The translations under genes and the position numbers were made by a program. A stretch of 64,000 nt of DNA from an uncultured Hyphomicrobiales bacterium (lineage in GTDB: Bacteria; Pseudomonadota; Alphaproteobacteria; Rhizobiales; Devosiaceae), in the NCBI GenBank assembly GCA_903828145.1, contig CAIKKY010000010.1:1-64000 (forward strand). Direction: 5' to 3'. The notes under the pieces were generated by a model that worked only from the letters and a program-made list of their open reading frames with translations, did no database searches and was not told where the DNA came from. Below are positions 1-7,319 of this stretch, piece by piece. Every line of letters starts with the position of its first letter. The first letter of the stretch is position 1.

Positions 1-85
1 CCACGACATCGGCGACCCGCGATGCGGTCACATGCCCGAGGCGCTCCTTGCGCCATTCGGCGCTGTTGCTGAGGATCGCACTCAT
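1..85 (-). CDS. YqaJ-like phage exonuclease/recombinase, N-terminal fragment (cut by window edge)
   Basis: Only the first 28 codons are in the window, starting from an ATG that overlaps the stop of the upstream ERF gene as ATGA, so the two are probably translationally coupled. The readable part includes EWRKERLGHVTASRV, which resembles the N-terminal helix and the G-x-x-TAS motif of YqaJ-type viral recombinases (PD-(D/E)XK exonucleases). In phages these enzymes make single-stranded ends for an annealing protein such as ERF, RecT or Bet. The exonuclease call rests on this short motif plus the ERF neighbour; the catalytic residues lie outside the window. Confidence 0.6.
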   Translation of the reverse strand, partial: MSAILSNSAEWRKERLGHVTASRVADVV

Positions 86-780
86 GATGCCACCGCCCTC
101 AGGGCAATGAGCCCCATGGCATCAAGTAGACGGGCCTTGGGGAGATCCTCAAGCTTCGTGATCCCCAGGGCCTTAACCAGCCGCTCCTCGGAGCGCTTCA
201 CCACCTTGAGGCCTGATCGGATGGTCTCAACCTCGGCAGCGGAGATCACCCCGGTCTCCGACCTGCCGCCTCTGCCATCATCATCCTCACCGCGGGTGGT
301 GATGTTGAGGAGCAGTGAAGCGGCATAGCGCTTGCCATAGGACACAGCCGACCCAACCGCCTGCACCGAGTTCTTGCCACCAGTGCCATCCACCGGCAGC
401 AGCAACTCAGTCTCTTCCCGGTGGCCCGCCACATGCACCAGCGCCGCAGTGACGATCACCGCACCCTGGTCCTGCCGCACCCGGAAGCGCAGCGAGAAGC
501 CATGCTCAACAAGCACCGGCCTGATCCGCTCATTGATGTCTTCCCAGAGCGCATAGGAATACCCATCCCGCCCCTGACCACCCGGTACTGACCCCAGTTC
601 CGGGATCACCGGCAGGTCACCCTGCAGCCCAATGAAGGCTTCCTCGAACCTGAGGGCAGGGGAAAGCTCGTCCCGTTCCGCCGGAACGCACCTCCCGGGC
701 GTCCCACGCAAAGATGCTTGAGCTGCAGACAGACGTGTCTTGACGGCGCCCCTGGGCGCGTCCACGTAACGGATAACCAT
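82..780 (-). CDS. ERF family single-strand annealing protein
   Basis: 232 aa. ERF proteins are phage recombinases that anneal single-stranded DNA. Visible family hallmarks are YALWEDINERIRPVL, EHGFSLRF, the SVQAVGSAVSYGKRYA block and the LLNITTRGEDDDG acidic end of the core, at about residues 85-180. A longer reading frame exists upstream, but the ATG chosen here has AAGAGGA 5 nt ahead and gives MVIRYVDAP. The downstream gene, a YqaJ-like exonuclease, overlaps by ATGA, the usual phage arrangement of exonuclease plus annealase. The C-terminal third (after about residue 185) is helical and may bind an SSB or helicase partner. It marks a prophage, phage remnant or integrative element extending left of the window. 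Confidence 0.85.
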   Translation of the reverse strand: MVIRYVDAPRGAVKTRLSAAQASLRGTPGRCVPAERDELSPALRFEEAFIGLQGDLPVIPELGSVPGGQGRDGYSYALWEDINERIRPVLVEHGFSLRFRVRQDQGAVIVTAALVHVAGHREETELLLPVDGTGGKNSVQAVGSAVSYGKRYAASLLLNITTRGEDDDGRGGRSETGVISAAEVETIRSGLKVVKRSEERLVKALGITKLEDLPKARLLDAMGLIALRAVAS

Positions 781-965
781 GTGGTCCTCTTGGTAATGAC
801 AAGAGTTGAGCGCGTGGCCAGGTCGCTGCCGCACTTCCAGGTGCGGTGGCGACCGACTGTTCCAGCAGTCAGGCGCCGATCTGGCCAATCCCCGCGACGC
901 GGAGACGAATAGACTGTAGCGGAACCGACAAAAAAATCAAGAAAATAGGCGCGTTAGGTCCTTCG

Positions 966-992
966 ACGGGCATGATTTTTTCGCCCGTTTTT
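966..992 (+). terminator. Hairpin ACGGGC/GCCCGT with T-run, terminator- or attenuator-like
   Basis: Perfect 6-bp arms at 966-971 and 983-988 enclose an 11-nt T-rich loop, and the right arm runs into TTTTT. On the + strand this is the form of an intrinsic terminator, yet no + strand gene ends upstream. It may be an attenuator or block read-through into the cassette from outside, or be an operator of a phage-type regulator. Confidence 0.4.
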
Positions 993-1008
993 GGTAGGGG
1001 CCACTACC
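993..1008 (+). repeat. Second inverted repeat GGTAG/CTACC before the cassette
   Basis: Five-base perfect arms with a 6-nt spacer, starting 5 bp after the preceding hairpin and followed by TTTTA. Function unknown. The tandem position suggests a regulator-binding or RNA-folding site rather than chance, but the arms are short. Confidence 0.3.
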
Positions 1009-1102
1009 TTTTATGGGTAAAAACCTTGATTTTATGTTCTATATTTGTTCCTATTTCTCCGCAGGGCACACACGCCCGATTATTTTGAGGAGATCGTTCC
1101 AA

Positions 1103-1651
1103 TTGTCCAAATCCAAAACCAAACCGGCCCCCGAGAGCAGCTACGCACAGTTCCTACTCCCCGATGAAGATCCGGAGGACTTCGATCAGTTCCACCAAAG
1201 GCTCATTGATGATCCTGACCCTCAAAGCACCCTCGAGGATCGTCTGGTCGAGGGCATTGCGTTTGTGGAATTGGAAATTGACCGTCACCGTCGACTGCCT
1301 GCGGCCACGCTGACCGGTGACATCGCCCGTATGGAGCTCGGAACTGCCGGATTCCGTCGACCCACCCTCGCCGCAGAGATGCTAGGTCATCACAAGGGGC
1401 GCGATCTCTGGGCGGATAATGCCTTCGACGATGACGACGATGATGTGGAGCAGGACACTGACGGCCTGGACGAGGCCCGCTCGCAGCGTGTCGCTGAGGC
1501 CTATCATCTTCGCCAAGTATCAATGGCCTACCACGAGAGTGCTATTGCCGATCTCGAGGCTCGCCGCCGCAAGTTGCTGACTGAACTGAATTGGCTCCAG
1601 CAAAAATATGCGGCAAAGGCCCAGTCCAACAAGGGAAAGGCTACAGCATGA
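1103..1651 (+). CDS. Hypothetical protein, acidic, coiled-coil C-terminus (first gene of unknown cassette)
   Basis: 182 aa from a TTG start preceded by GAGGAG 10 nt upstream; an ATG 90 bp further upstream is in frame but has no clear ribosome site. The protein has a proline/serine-rich N-terminus, a helical segment around LEDRLVEGIAFVELEIDRHRRL, an unusual run of aspartates (DDDDDD, about residues 110-116) and a likely coiled-coil C-terminus ending in a basic tail. I do not recognise the family with certainty. The LEDRLVEG...DRHRRL segment resembles the second half of proteins that carry an N-terminal STGP/HG box, a box that here sits in the next gene. Stop and next start overlap as ATGA, so the two gene products are probably made together. 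Confidence 0.6.
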   Translation: MSKSKTKPAPESSYAQFLLPDEDPEDFDQFHQRLIDDPDPQSTLEDRLVEGIAFVELEIDRHRRLPAATLTGDIARMELGTAGFRRPTLAAEMLGHHKGRDLWADNAFDDDDDDVEQDTDGLDEARSQRVAEAYHLRQVSMAYHESAIADLEARRRKLLTELNWLQQKYAAKAQSNKGKATA

Positions 1652-2331
1652 CCTCCCATGCCCGCCTCCTTGCCAATCGCCTCAATGCCAAAAAAAGTAC
1701 AGGACCCCGAACGTCCGAGGGCAAGCGTCGCTCGTCCCGCAATGCGACAAGGCATGGCATGACAGCCCAGCCCGACGGCGCCACTATTCTTGCCCAATAT
1801 AGGCTCATTCTCGGGGACCCCAAGGCCCACCTCGATCCCACCGAGGTGGGCAGTGTAACCCGCGCCGCGTCACGCCTAGCCTACGCCGAGGCAAGGCGTA
1901 ATCTTATCCTTGCTCGCGAGCGTGACGTCCTTGCCCAAGGCCCTGACGACATGATGAACGTAAGGCTCCTCTGGACGATGATTGATTTCTATCAGGAACA
2001 TGGTCCAAAAACGGCACTGGGAAAGGAGGCGCTTCGGCTGATCCCCATCTCCCAACGCTATTGCTTTCGATCAGACAAGTACCGATATCACAAGCTCATG
2101 CGTTACCGCCGCGAAGTTGAAGCCACGCGGCACAGCGCCCTTAAAGCCTGGATCAGGATCACAACCAAGGCGCCCGCCTCTGAGCCTGCCGAGGGGGAGC
2201 AAAACTCAAAATCCCGAAACGAAGCCAAGGTAAGTGTATTACCTTATTTTAGCCTAGATGCTACCCCACGCGCCCGCCCAGCAGAAGATCAGCCGCGGCC
2301 ACATAAAGCGGAATGCCGATCACGATGTTGA
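1648..2331 (+). CDS. STGP/NA-HG-box protein of unknown function (second gene of cassette)
   Basis: Up to 227 aa. Residues 5-37 carry a widespread but functionally unknown signature: ANRLNAKKSTGP, then GK, SSRNA and RHG. The rest is helical and basic, with RAASRLAYAEARRN and RLIPISQRY. The ATG overlaps the previous stop (ATGA). The last 24 or so codons run antisense through the 3' end of the convergent SbtA-like gene, with composition typical of an accidental frame. The natural C-terminus may therefore have been lost at a recombination joint near 2250. Proteins with this box are often found near mobile or phage-like genes in alphaproteobacteria (recalled, not checked). Confidence 0.6.
   Translation: MTSHARLLANRLNAKKSTGPRTSEGKRRSSRNATRHGMTAQPDGATILAQYRLILGDPKAHLDPTEVGSVTRAASRLAYAEARRNLILARERDVLAQGPDDMMNVRLLWTMIDFYQEHGPKTALGKEALRLIPISQRYCFRSDKYRYHKLMRYRREVEATRHSALKAWIRITTKAPASEPAEGEQNSKSRNEAKVSVLPYFSLDATPRARPAEDQPRPHKAECRSRC
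2227..2250 (+). terminator. AT-rich hairpin near the cassette end
   Basis: Perfect 7-bp arms AAGGTAA and TTACCTT with a 5-nt loop, followed by ATTTT. It lies inside the reading frame of the STGP-box protein, just before that frame enters the antisense of the neighbouring gene. It could be the original terminator, which would support the idea that the last codons are not native. Confidence 0.4.
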
Positions 2332-3244
2332 AGGGGAACGTGATCCCCAGCGACAGCGGCAGGCTGATGGCCGTCTTGGCTTCGGGCAGGGCGAGCCGCA
2401 TCGCCGCCGGGACGGCGATATAGGACGCGCTGGCGCCGAGCACCGCGAGCAACCCGCCGCTGCCGACATCAAGCTGCAGCAGCAGGGCCACGCCGAGCCC
2501 GATGGATGCGCCGATCAGCGGCATATAGAGCCCAAACAGGGCCAGCGGCAGGCTGAAGGCTTTCATGTCGTCCACCCGCCGCGACACGGCGAGACCCATA
2601 TCCAGCAGGAACAGCGCGAGAATGCCCTGGAACGGCGTGACGAAGAAACCCGAGACGGTGTCGAGCCCGCTCTGGCCCGTCAGTGCGCCGATGATGAAGC
2701 TGCCGACCAGCAGCAGGATCGGGCCATTGGCGAACAGTTCACCCGAGAGCGCCGGCGTGCCCGGTTTGGCCACTGCCCGTCCGGCGATGATGAGGCCGGT
2801 GACGATGGCCGGAGCCTCCATCAGCGCAAGAACGGCCACCATATAGCCTTCAAACGGGGTACCGGCGGCGCTGAGGAAGCTGGTGGCGGTGACAAAGGTC
2901 ACAATGCTGACCGAGCCGTAATGCGCCGACACGGCGGCCCGCGTCGCCGGATCAAGCCGCGTGGTGGCCTTGAGAATGACATTGCTCAGCACTGGCATGA
3001 GCGCACTCATGGCGAGCCCGGCGCCGCAGACCAGCACCAGGGTGAAACTGAGCCCCCCGGCGCTGACCAGCGATGCGCCGCCTTTGAAGCCGATGGCCAT
3101 CATCAGGTAGATCGACAGGCCCTGGCTGACCGCCTCCGGCACGCGCAGATCGGATTTCATGAGCCCGGCGGCAATGCCAAGCCCGAAGAACAGAAGGGCG
3201 GGTGAAAATAGATTGGCGAGAAAAGCGTGAACGATGTCCATCAT
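2261..3244 (-). CDS. SbtA-like sodium-dependent bicarbonate transporter family protein
   Basis: 327 aa, about ten membrane segments arranged as two repeats. Recognised from the SbtA (formerly DUF897) pattern: FFGLGIAAGLMKSDLRVPE near the N-terminus, YLMMAIGFKGGASL, SAHYGSVSIVTF and the second-half counterpart GASASYIAVPAAMRLALPEA. Cyanobacterial SbtA imports bicarbonate with sodium; in heterotrophic bacteria the substrate is unproven. The start is the first of two consecutive ATGs; the long upstream extension of the frame is antisense to the LysR gene. A LysR regulator is divergently transcribed 87 bp away, echoing CmpR/CcmR control of carbon uptake in cyanobacteria. Its 3' end overlaps a convergent gene by 71 bp. 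Confidence 0.8.
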   Translation of the reverse strand: MMDIVHAFLANLFSPALLFFGLGIAAGLMKSDLRVPEAVSQGLSIYLMMAIGFKGGASLVSAGGLSFTLVLVCGAGLAMSALMPVLSNVILKATTRLDPATRAAVSAHYGSVSIVTFVTATSFLSAAGTPFEGYMVAVLALMEAPAIVTGLIIAGRAVAKPGTPALSGELFANGPILLLVGSFIIGALTGQSGLDTVSGFFVTPFQGILALFLLDMGLAVSRRVDDMKAFSLPLALFGLYMPLIGASIGLGVALLLQLDVGSGGLLAVLGASASYIAVPAAMRLALPEAKTAISLPLSLGITFPFNIVIGIPLYVAAADLLLGGRVG

Positions 3245-3297
3245 GGCCCCGGCGGTTTGTTGGCGCTGGATTAGCCCGGCCCGTTGCGATAGAAAAA

Positions 3298-3323
3298 CGC
3301 ATAGTGTTGATATAACGAATGCG
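3298..3323. promoter_or_regulatory. Candidate LysR operator between the transporter and its regulator
   Basis: Inverted arms CGCAT and ATGCG separated by 16 nt, in an AT-rich stretch just upstream of the lysR start and within the shared promoter region. LysR proteins usually bind imperfect dyads of T-N11-A type in such divergent gaps, so location and symmetry fit. No binding evidence exists here. Confidence 0.4.
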
Positions 3324-3331
3324 AAAATCGA

Positions 3332-4174
3332 ATGAGCTTTGATACATTGGGCCTGAGGTGCTTTCTCGAGGCGGCTGCCGCGCACTCGTTCACCAAGGCC
3401 GCTGAACGCGTCGGCCGCAGCCAGTCGGCAGTGAGCCAGCAGGTCGCCAAGATTGAGGCCGAGCTGGGGGTGCGTCTGTTCGAGCGGGGGCGCGAGGTGC
3501 ACCTCACGGCCGAGGGCCAGGTGTTCCTCAGCTATGCGCGGCGCATCCACGACTTGCAGCGCGAGGTGCTGGACCGGTTCCGCGAGCCCGATCTGGCGGG
3601 CGAAGTGCGCTTTGGCCTGCCCGAGGATTTCGCCAGCATTTATCTGTCGGAAGTGCTGGCCGAGTTCGCCCGCATCCATCCGCGCGTCGTGTTGACCATC
3701 GAATGCGATCTGACGCTGAACCTGATGCGACGGTTTCGCGAGGGGGCGTTTGATCTGGTGCTGGTGAAGGTCAACCGGCCCGAAGACTTTCCGCACGGGG
3801 TCGATGTGCTCGACGAACCGCTGGCCTGGTTGGGCAATGCCGCGCTGGCCGAACTCGATGGGCCGGTGCCGCTGGTGCTGGCGCCGCAGCCCTGTGTGTA
3901 TCGGGCGGCGGCTATAGCCGCGCTCGAAGGCGCGGGGCGCGCGTGGCGGCAGGCGGTGCTGAGCCCGAGCCATATGGGCACGATAGCCGCTGTGCGGGCC
4001 GGACTTGGCCTGACCGTGCTGCCGCGCCCGATGATCCCGGCGGGGATCAGTGCGGTTCCCGCCGCGCTCCTGCCGCCCTTGGGCGACATCCATGTGTCGC
4101 TGTTGAAGCGCGACAACACCAACGCGGCGCTGACCTCACTTGAGGGCTTTGTTCTGCGGCACTTTGGGCCGTGA
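3332..4174 (+). CDS. LysR-family transcriptional regulator
   Basis: 280 aa. Residues 1-60 form the winged helix-turn-helix (FLEAAAAHSFTKAAERVGRSQ, SAVSQQVAKIEAELGVRLFER), followed by a linker helix and a periplasmic-binding-type effector domain. It is divergent from the SbtA-like transporter, its most likely target. The ligand is unknown; for CmpR/CcmR relatives it is a photorespiratory metabolite or 2-oxoglutarate, but similarity to that subgroup cannot be judged by eye. Confidence 0.9.
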   Translation: MSFDTLGLRCFLEAAAAHSFTKAAERVGRSQSAVSQQVAKIEAELGVRLFERGREVHLTAEGQVFLSYARRIHDLQREVLDRFREPDLAGEVRFGLPEDFASIYLSEVLAEFARIHPRVVLTIECDLTLNLMRRFREGAFDLVLVKVNRPEDFPHGVDVLDEPLAWLGNAALAELDGPVPLVLAPQPCVYRAAAIAALEGAGRAWRQAVLSPSHMGTIAAVRAGLGLTVLPRPMIPAGISAVPAALLPPLGDIHVSLLKRDNTNAALTSLEGFVLRHFGP

Positions 4175-4246
4175 CCGCGTGTTAGGCCCGGTGATCGGAC
4201 AACCGGCGTTGCGCGTATGAAGACCAAACCTCAAAAGGAACTGCCC

Positions 4247-4639
4247 ATGTCCTTGCGTCCCCGTTTTTCCCTCGCCGCGCTGGTAATGTCGCTCACCCTG
4301 CTCGTGGCCCCCGCCATGGCCTTCGAAATTCTGCCCTATGATCAGGCCGTGGTTGCGGCCAAGATCAAGGCCGGCAAGCCGGTTGTCATTCATGTCTTCG
4401 CGCCCTGGTGCCTGCAGTGCCGTGCGCAGGAAACCATCCTCAACCGCCTGTCGCAAAAGCCCGGTTATGAAGGCGTTTCCTTCTATCGGGTCGATTACGA
4501 CAAGCAGAAAGACATCGTCAAAGCCTTCGATGTGCCGCGCTCGACGCTGATCGTCTACAAAGCCGGTGAGCAGGTGGCCCTCAAGTCCTGGGGCACCAAT
4601 GAAAAATGGGTTGTTGACGTGCTGGCCGCCGTCGAATGA
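4247..4639 (+). CDS. Secreted thioredoxin-like protein
   Basis: 130 aa. The N-terminus has basic residues, a hydrophobic stretch and AMA-F, a typical Sec signal cleaved near residue 25. The thioredoxin fold carries an active site FAPWCLQC with cysteines at 55 and 58, and a cis-proline region VPRSTLIVYKAG. The start chosen has AAGGA 8-9 nt upstream; an ATG 30 bp earlier lacks one. Its stop overlaps the start of a CcdA-like membrane protein as ATGA, so the pair probably forms a periplasmic reducing system in which the membrane partner supplies electrons from the cytoplasm. Confidence 0.85.
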   Translation: MSLRPRFSLAALVMSLTLLVAPAMAFEILPYDQAVVAAKIKAGKPVVIHVFAPWCLQCRAQETILNRLSQKPGYEGVSFYRVDYDKQKDIVKAFDVPRSTLIVYKAGEQVALKSWGTNEKWVVDVLAAVE

Positions 4640-5358
4640 CCGAACTTCTGGGGCTCGGCCTGTCGTTCATCGCGGGTCTTCTGACCATCCTTAACCCCTG
4701 CGTGCTGCCGCTGGTGCCCGTGGTGGTTGCCGGGGCGGCGGCGGAAGACGCGCGCGGGCCCTTGGCCCTAGCGGCCGGGCTGGCGCTGACCTTTGGCATC
4801 GTGGGCGGCATTGTCGCCTCCTTCGGTATCGAGTTCGGCGAAGCTGGATCGCTGCGTTTGATTTCCGGCAGCGCCATGGTGCTGATCGGTCTGGCGATGG
4901 CCCTGCCGGTCGTGGCGCATGGTTTCGAGCGCGTCCTTGCACCCCTCGTCAACCTCGGCCATCGCCTGTCGGCGCGCACCGCGCAGGCGGGGCTTTGGGG
5001 TCAGGCCGGGCTTGGCGCGCTGCTGGCGCTGATCTGGGGCCCCTGCGTGGGCCCGAGCCTGGGCGCAGCCATCGTGCTCGCCTCCGGCGCGGGCACCCTG
5101 CCGCTCGCCATTCTGACCATGATGGTCTTCGCCACCGGCGCGGCAGCGTCGCTGCTGCTGGCGGGCTATGGCATCGGCCGTCTGACGCGGGGCGGCCGCA
5201 CGCGCGCCCGGCAATCGGCGGGCGTAGCGCGCACCATCCTCGGGGTCACGCTGATCGCCGTGGGTATTGCGGGGCTGACAGGCTGGGATCGGCTTATCGA
5301 GGGCGCGCTGGTGACCGTGATGCCGGATTGGCTGGTGACCTTCGCCACGCAGGTGTGA
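4636..5358 (+). CDS. CcdA/DsbD-type cytochrome c biogenesis membrane protein
   Basis: 240 aa with six hydrophobic segments. Two membrane cysteines lie in equivalent places: LNPCVLPLVP in helix 1 and WGPCVGPSLG in helix 4. These are the thiol pair that CcdA/ScsB-type proteins use to carry electrons across the membrane to a periplasmic thioredoxin. It overlaps the secreted thioredoxin gene by 4 bp, which is very likely its partner. A role in cytochrome c maturation or in general periplasmic disulfide reduction cannot be distinguished. Confidence 0.85.
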   Translation: MTELLGLGLSFIAGLLTILNPCVLPLVPVVVAGAAAEDARGPLALAAGLALTFGIVGGIVASFGIEFGEAGSLRLISGSAMVLIGLAMALPVVAHGFERVLAPLVNLGHRLSARTAQAGLWGQAGLGALLALIWGPCVGPSLGAAIVLASGAGTLPLAILTMMVFATGAAASLLLAGYGIGRLTRGGRTRARQSAGVARTILGVTLIAVGIAGLTGWDRLIEGALVTVMPDWLVTFATQV

Positions 5359-5431
5359 CGGCCGCGCCAAAAGGCTTGTGTCCGGCAGTGGTTCAACTAG
5401 GGTCGGACGGCGTTTTTCAGGAACCGTCCCC

Positions 5432-6409
5432 GTGCTTCGTCCGACCGATCATGCGCCACGCTGGCAGGGGATAGACCTCGTTCGCGGTGTCGCCATTGTG
5501 ATGATGGCGGTGTTTCACATCGGCTGGGATCTCTACTTTTTTGGTTGGAGCGCCACTGATGTGACGACCGACCTCCCGTGGGTCCTGTTCCAGAAGCTGA
5601 CGCTCGGAACCTTCGTGTTCATCGCCGGTGCAACGCTGGTGCTGGCCCATGGGCGGGCCATTCGCTGGCGGCCCTTCTGGCGCCGGTTCGGCGTGCTGGT
5701 TGCGGCGGCGCTGGCGGTGAGCGCTGGCACCTACCTGATGTTCCCCGAGTATTTTGTGTTCTTCGGCGTGCTGCACGCGCTGGCGCTGTTCTCGCTGCTG
5801 GCGCTGCCGTTTTTAAGGCTCGACTGGCGGCTCGTAGCCCTCTGCGGCATCGGCGTGATCGCCGCGAACGCGCTGTACGACGACGAGATTTTCCGCGAGC
5901 GCTGGCTCGCCTGGATCGGCTTCTGGCCGCTCTCCCCCGAAACTGCCGATATCGTGCCGATCTTCCCGTGGTTCGGGGTTGAGCTGTTCGGCCTTGCCGC
6001 CATGCGGGCGGTGCTCGGCACCCCGCTCGGCCATCGGCTGGCGGCCCTGCGGCTTACCGCGCCGCCCTTCCGCGCGCTCGGTTTCATCGGGCGCTGGAGC
6101 CTGCCGATTTACCTCATCCACCAGCCGATCCTGATCGGCATCATGATGCTGGTCATTCAGGTGGCCCCGCCCGTTCCCGCCGAGGCGCAGCGCGACGTCG
6201 GCTTTGTCACCACCTGCGAGGCGCAGTGCACGGCCAACCGGCAGGGCGATCAGGATTGCGTGGCCTATTGCAGCTGCGCGCTCGATCAGGTTCGAAGCAA
6301 CGATCTATGGGCCGCTGTCGGCGCCACCAAGCCCTCGGCCGAGGCCCAATCGCAAATCAGCCAGGTGGCCGCGCTCTGCACGGCGCTCAGCCGCCCGGCG
6401 ATGAACTGA
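5432..6409 (+). CDS. DUF1624 (heparan-alpha-glucosaminide N-acetyltransferase-like) membrane protein with Cys-rich tail
   Basis: 325 aa from a GTG preceded by AGGA about 9 nt away; an alternative GTG 54 bp upstream has its purine run too close. The N-terminal part matches the DUF1624 acyltransferase family: IDLVRGVAIVMMAVFHIGWDL, then several membrane helices and IYLIHQPILI near residue 240. In eukaryotes the family acetylates lysosomal heparan sugars; the bacterial substrate is unknown. After the last helix there is an extra tail of about 65 residues with cysteines spaced C-x3-C-x9-C-x3-C-x-C (residues 262-280), and one more near the end. It may bind metal or form disulfides outside the cytoplasm. 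Confidence 0.75.
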   Translation: MLRPTDHAPRWQGIDLVRGVAIVMMAVFHIGWDLYFFGWSATDVTTDLPWVLFQKLTLGTFVFIAGATLVLAHGRAIRWRPFWRRFGVLVAAALAVSAGTYLMFPEYFVFFGVLHALALFSLLALPFLRLDWRLVALCGIGVIAANALYDDEIFRERWLAWIGFWPLSPETADIVPIFPWFGVELFGLAAMRAVLGTPLGHRLAALRLTAPPFRALGFIGRWSLPIYLIHQPILIGIMMLVIQVAPPVPAEAQRDVGFVTTCEAQCTANRQGDQDCVAYCSCALDQVRSNDLWAAVGATKPSAEAQSQISQVAALCTALSRPAMN

Positions 6410-6423
6410 AACGGAGCACCCCC

Positions 6424-7299
6424 ATGCATGTTGTCATCACCGGCGCAGCCGGTAACCTTGGCTCGAAACTCAACGCCCTGCTTGAGCGGGCCGAGTGGTG
6501 CAGCGCCGTCACCGCGCTCGATATCGTGCCGGTGACAGCAGGCAAAAAGACCACGGGCGTCCTTGCCGATGTGGCGGATGCCGACGATCAGCGCTGGCGC
6601 GTGCCGGTGGCCAAGGCCGATGCCATTGTGCATTTCGCCACTGCCAACCCCTGGCCCGATGGCAATTGGGCCGAAAGCACCAAGTCCTTCGACATGACGG
6701 CAAACCTGCTCGCCGTCGCCGGGACCGAGCGGCATTGTCGCTTCGTGTTTGCGTCGTCCAATCACGCCATGGGCGGCTACAAGGACCACCCTATCCCCGG
6801 TGACGGTAAAATCCGCATGACGACCCCGGCCCGCTCGGGTACGCGGTTTTTCATCCCCGGCGAGGGCTATCATTATGGCGCGCCCTATGGGGCGACCAAA
6901 ATCATGGGCGAACGGGCGACCCTGGCCCGCGCCCGCGAAAGCCGGGGCATGGTCTCGGGCATTGCGCTGCGGATCGGCTGGTGTCAGGGCGGGGTCAATG
7001 ATCCGCGCACGGTCAATTCGAGCGGCAAGCCCGGCGAGCCCGTCGGCCAGCCGGCCGATGAGATGGCTCGCGACTATCGCTGGTTCCGCAATATGTGGCT
7101 GAGCAATGCCGATTATGAGCGGCTGATGACGGCGGTGTTGACCTCAGGCACCGACCGTTGGCCGGGCCCCGGCATCATCGTGCCGGGCGTGTCGAACAAC
7201 CGCACGACGGCCTGGGCGCTTGACGAAACCCGAGCCTGGACCGGTTACGACCCGCAGCACGATATCTGGACCGAACTCGGGCTCGATCCCTCGGCCTGA
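6424..7299 (+). CDS. NAD-dependent epimerase/dehydratase family protein, uronate-dehydrogenase-like
   Basis: 291 aa extended SDR. Rossmann motif GAAGNLGS at residues 7-14, HFATANPW around residue 64, SSN (catalytic serine region) and YGATK with the catalytic Tyr and Lys. The overall pattern, including the long insertion after SSNHAMGGYK, resembles bacterial uronate dehydrogenases (hexuronate to aldarolactone), but the substrate is not fixed by visible residues. The ATG has GGAG 8 nt upstream; the long in-frame extension upstream overlaps the previous gene and is rejected. Confidence 0.75.
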   Translation: MHVVITGAAGNLGSKLNALLERAEWCSAVTALDIVPVTAGKKTTGVLADVADADDQRWRVPVAKADAIVHFATANPWPDGNWAESTKSFDMTANLLAVAGTERHCRFVFASSNHAMGGYKDHPIPGDGKIRMTTPARSGTRFFIPGEGYHYGAPYGATKIMGERATLARARESRGMVSGIALRIGWCQGGVNDPRTVNSSGKPGEPVGQPADEMARDYRWFRNMWLSNADYERLMTAVLTSGTDRWPGPGIIVPGVSNNRTTAWALDETRAWTGYDPQHDIWTELGLDPSA

Positions 7300-7319
7300 G
7301 GACCGGTGGGGCGGCGAGC

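Larger units (their letters stand above)
781..1102. other. Divergent intergenic region between ERF and the unknown two-gene cassette
   Basis: About 320 bp with no convincing gene. It is AT-richer than its surroundings between about 925 and 1090 and holds two adjacent inverted repeats, annotated separately. Promoters for both the leftward recombination genes and the rightward cassette should lie here. An upstream in-frame ATG at 1013 could extend the rightward gene by 30 codons, but it lacks a good Shine-Dalgarno sequence. Confidence 0.5.

Noticed and set aside
2261-4093. 610-codon minus-strand frame starting far upstream of the SbtA-like gene
   Set aside because: The first 280 codons are antisense to the LysR gene and have arginine/histidine-rich nonsense composition; the real start is the ATG pair at 3244.
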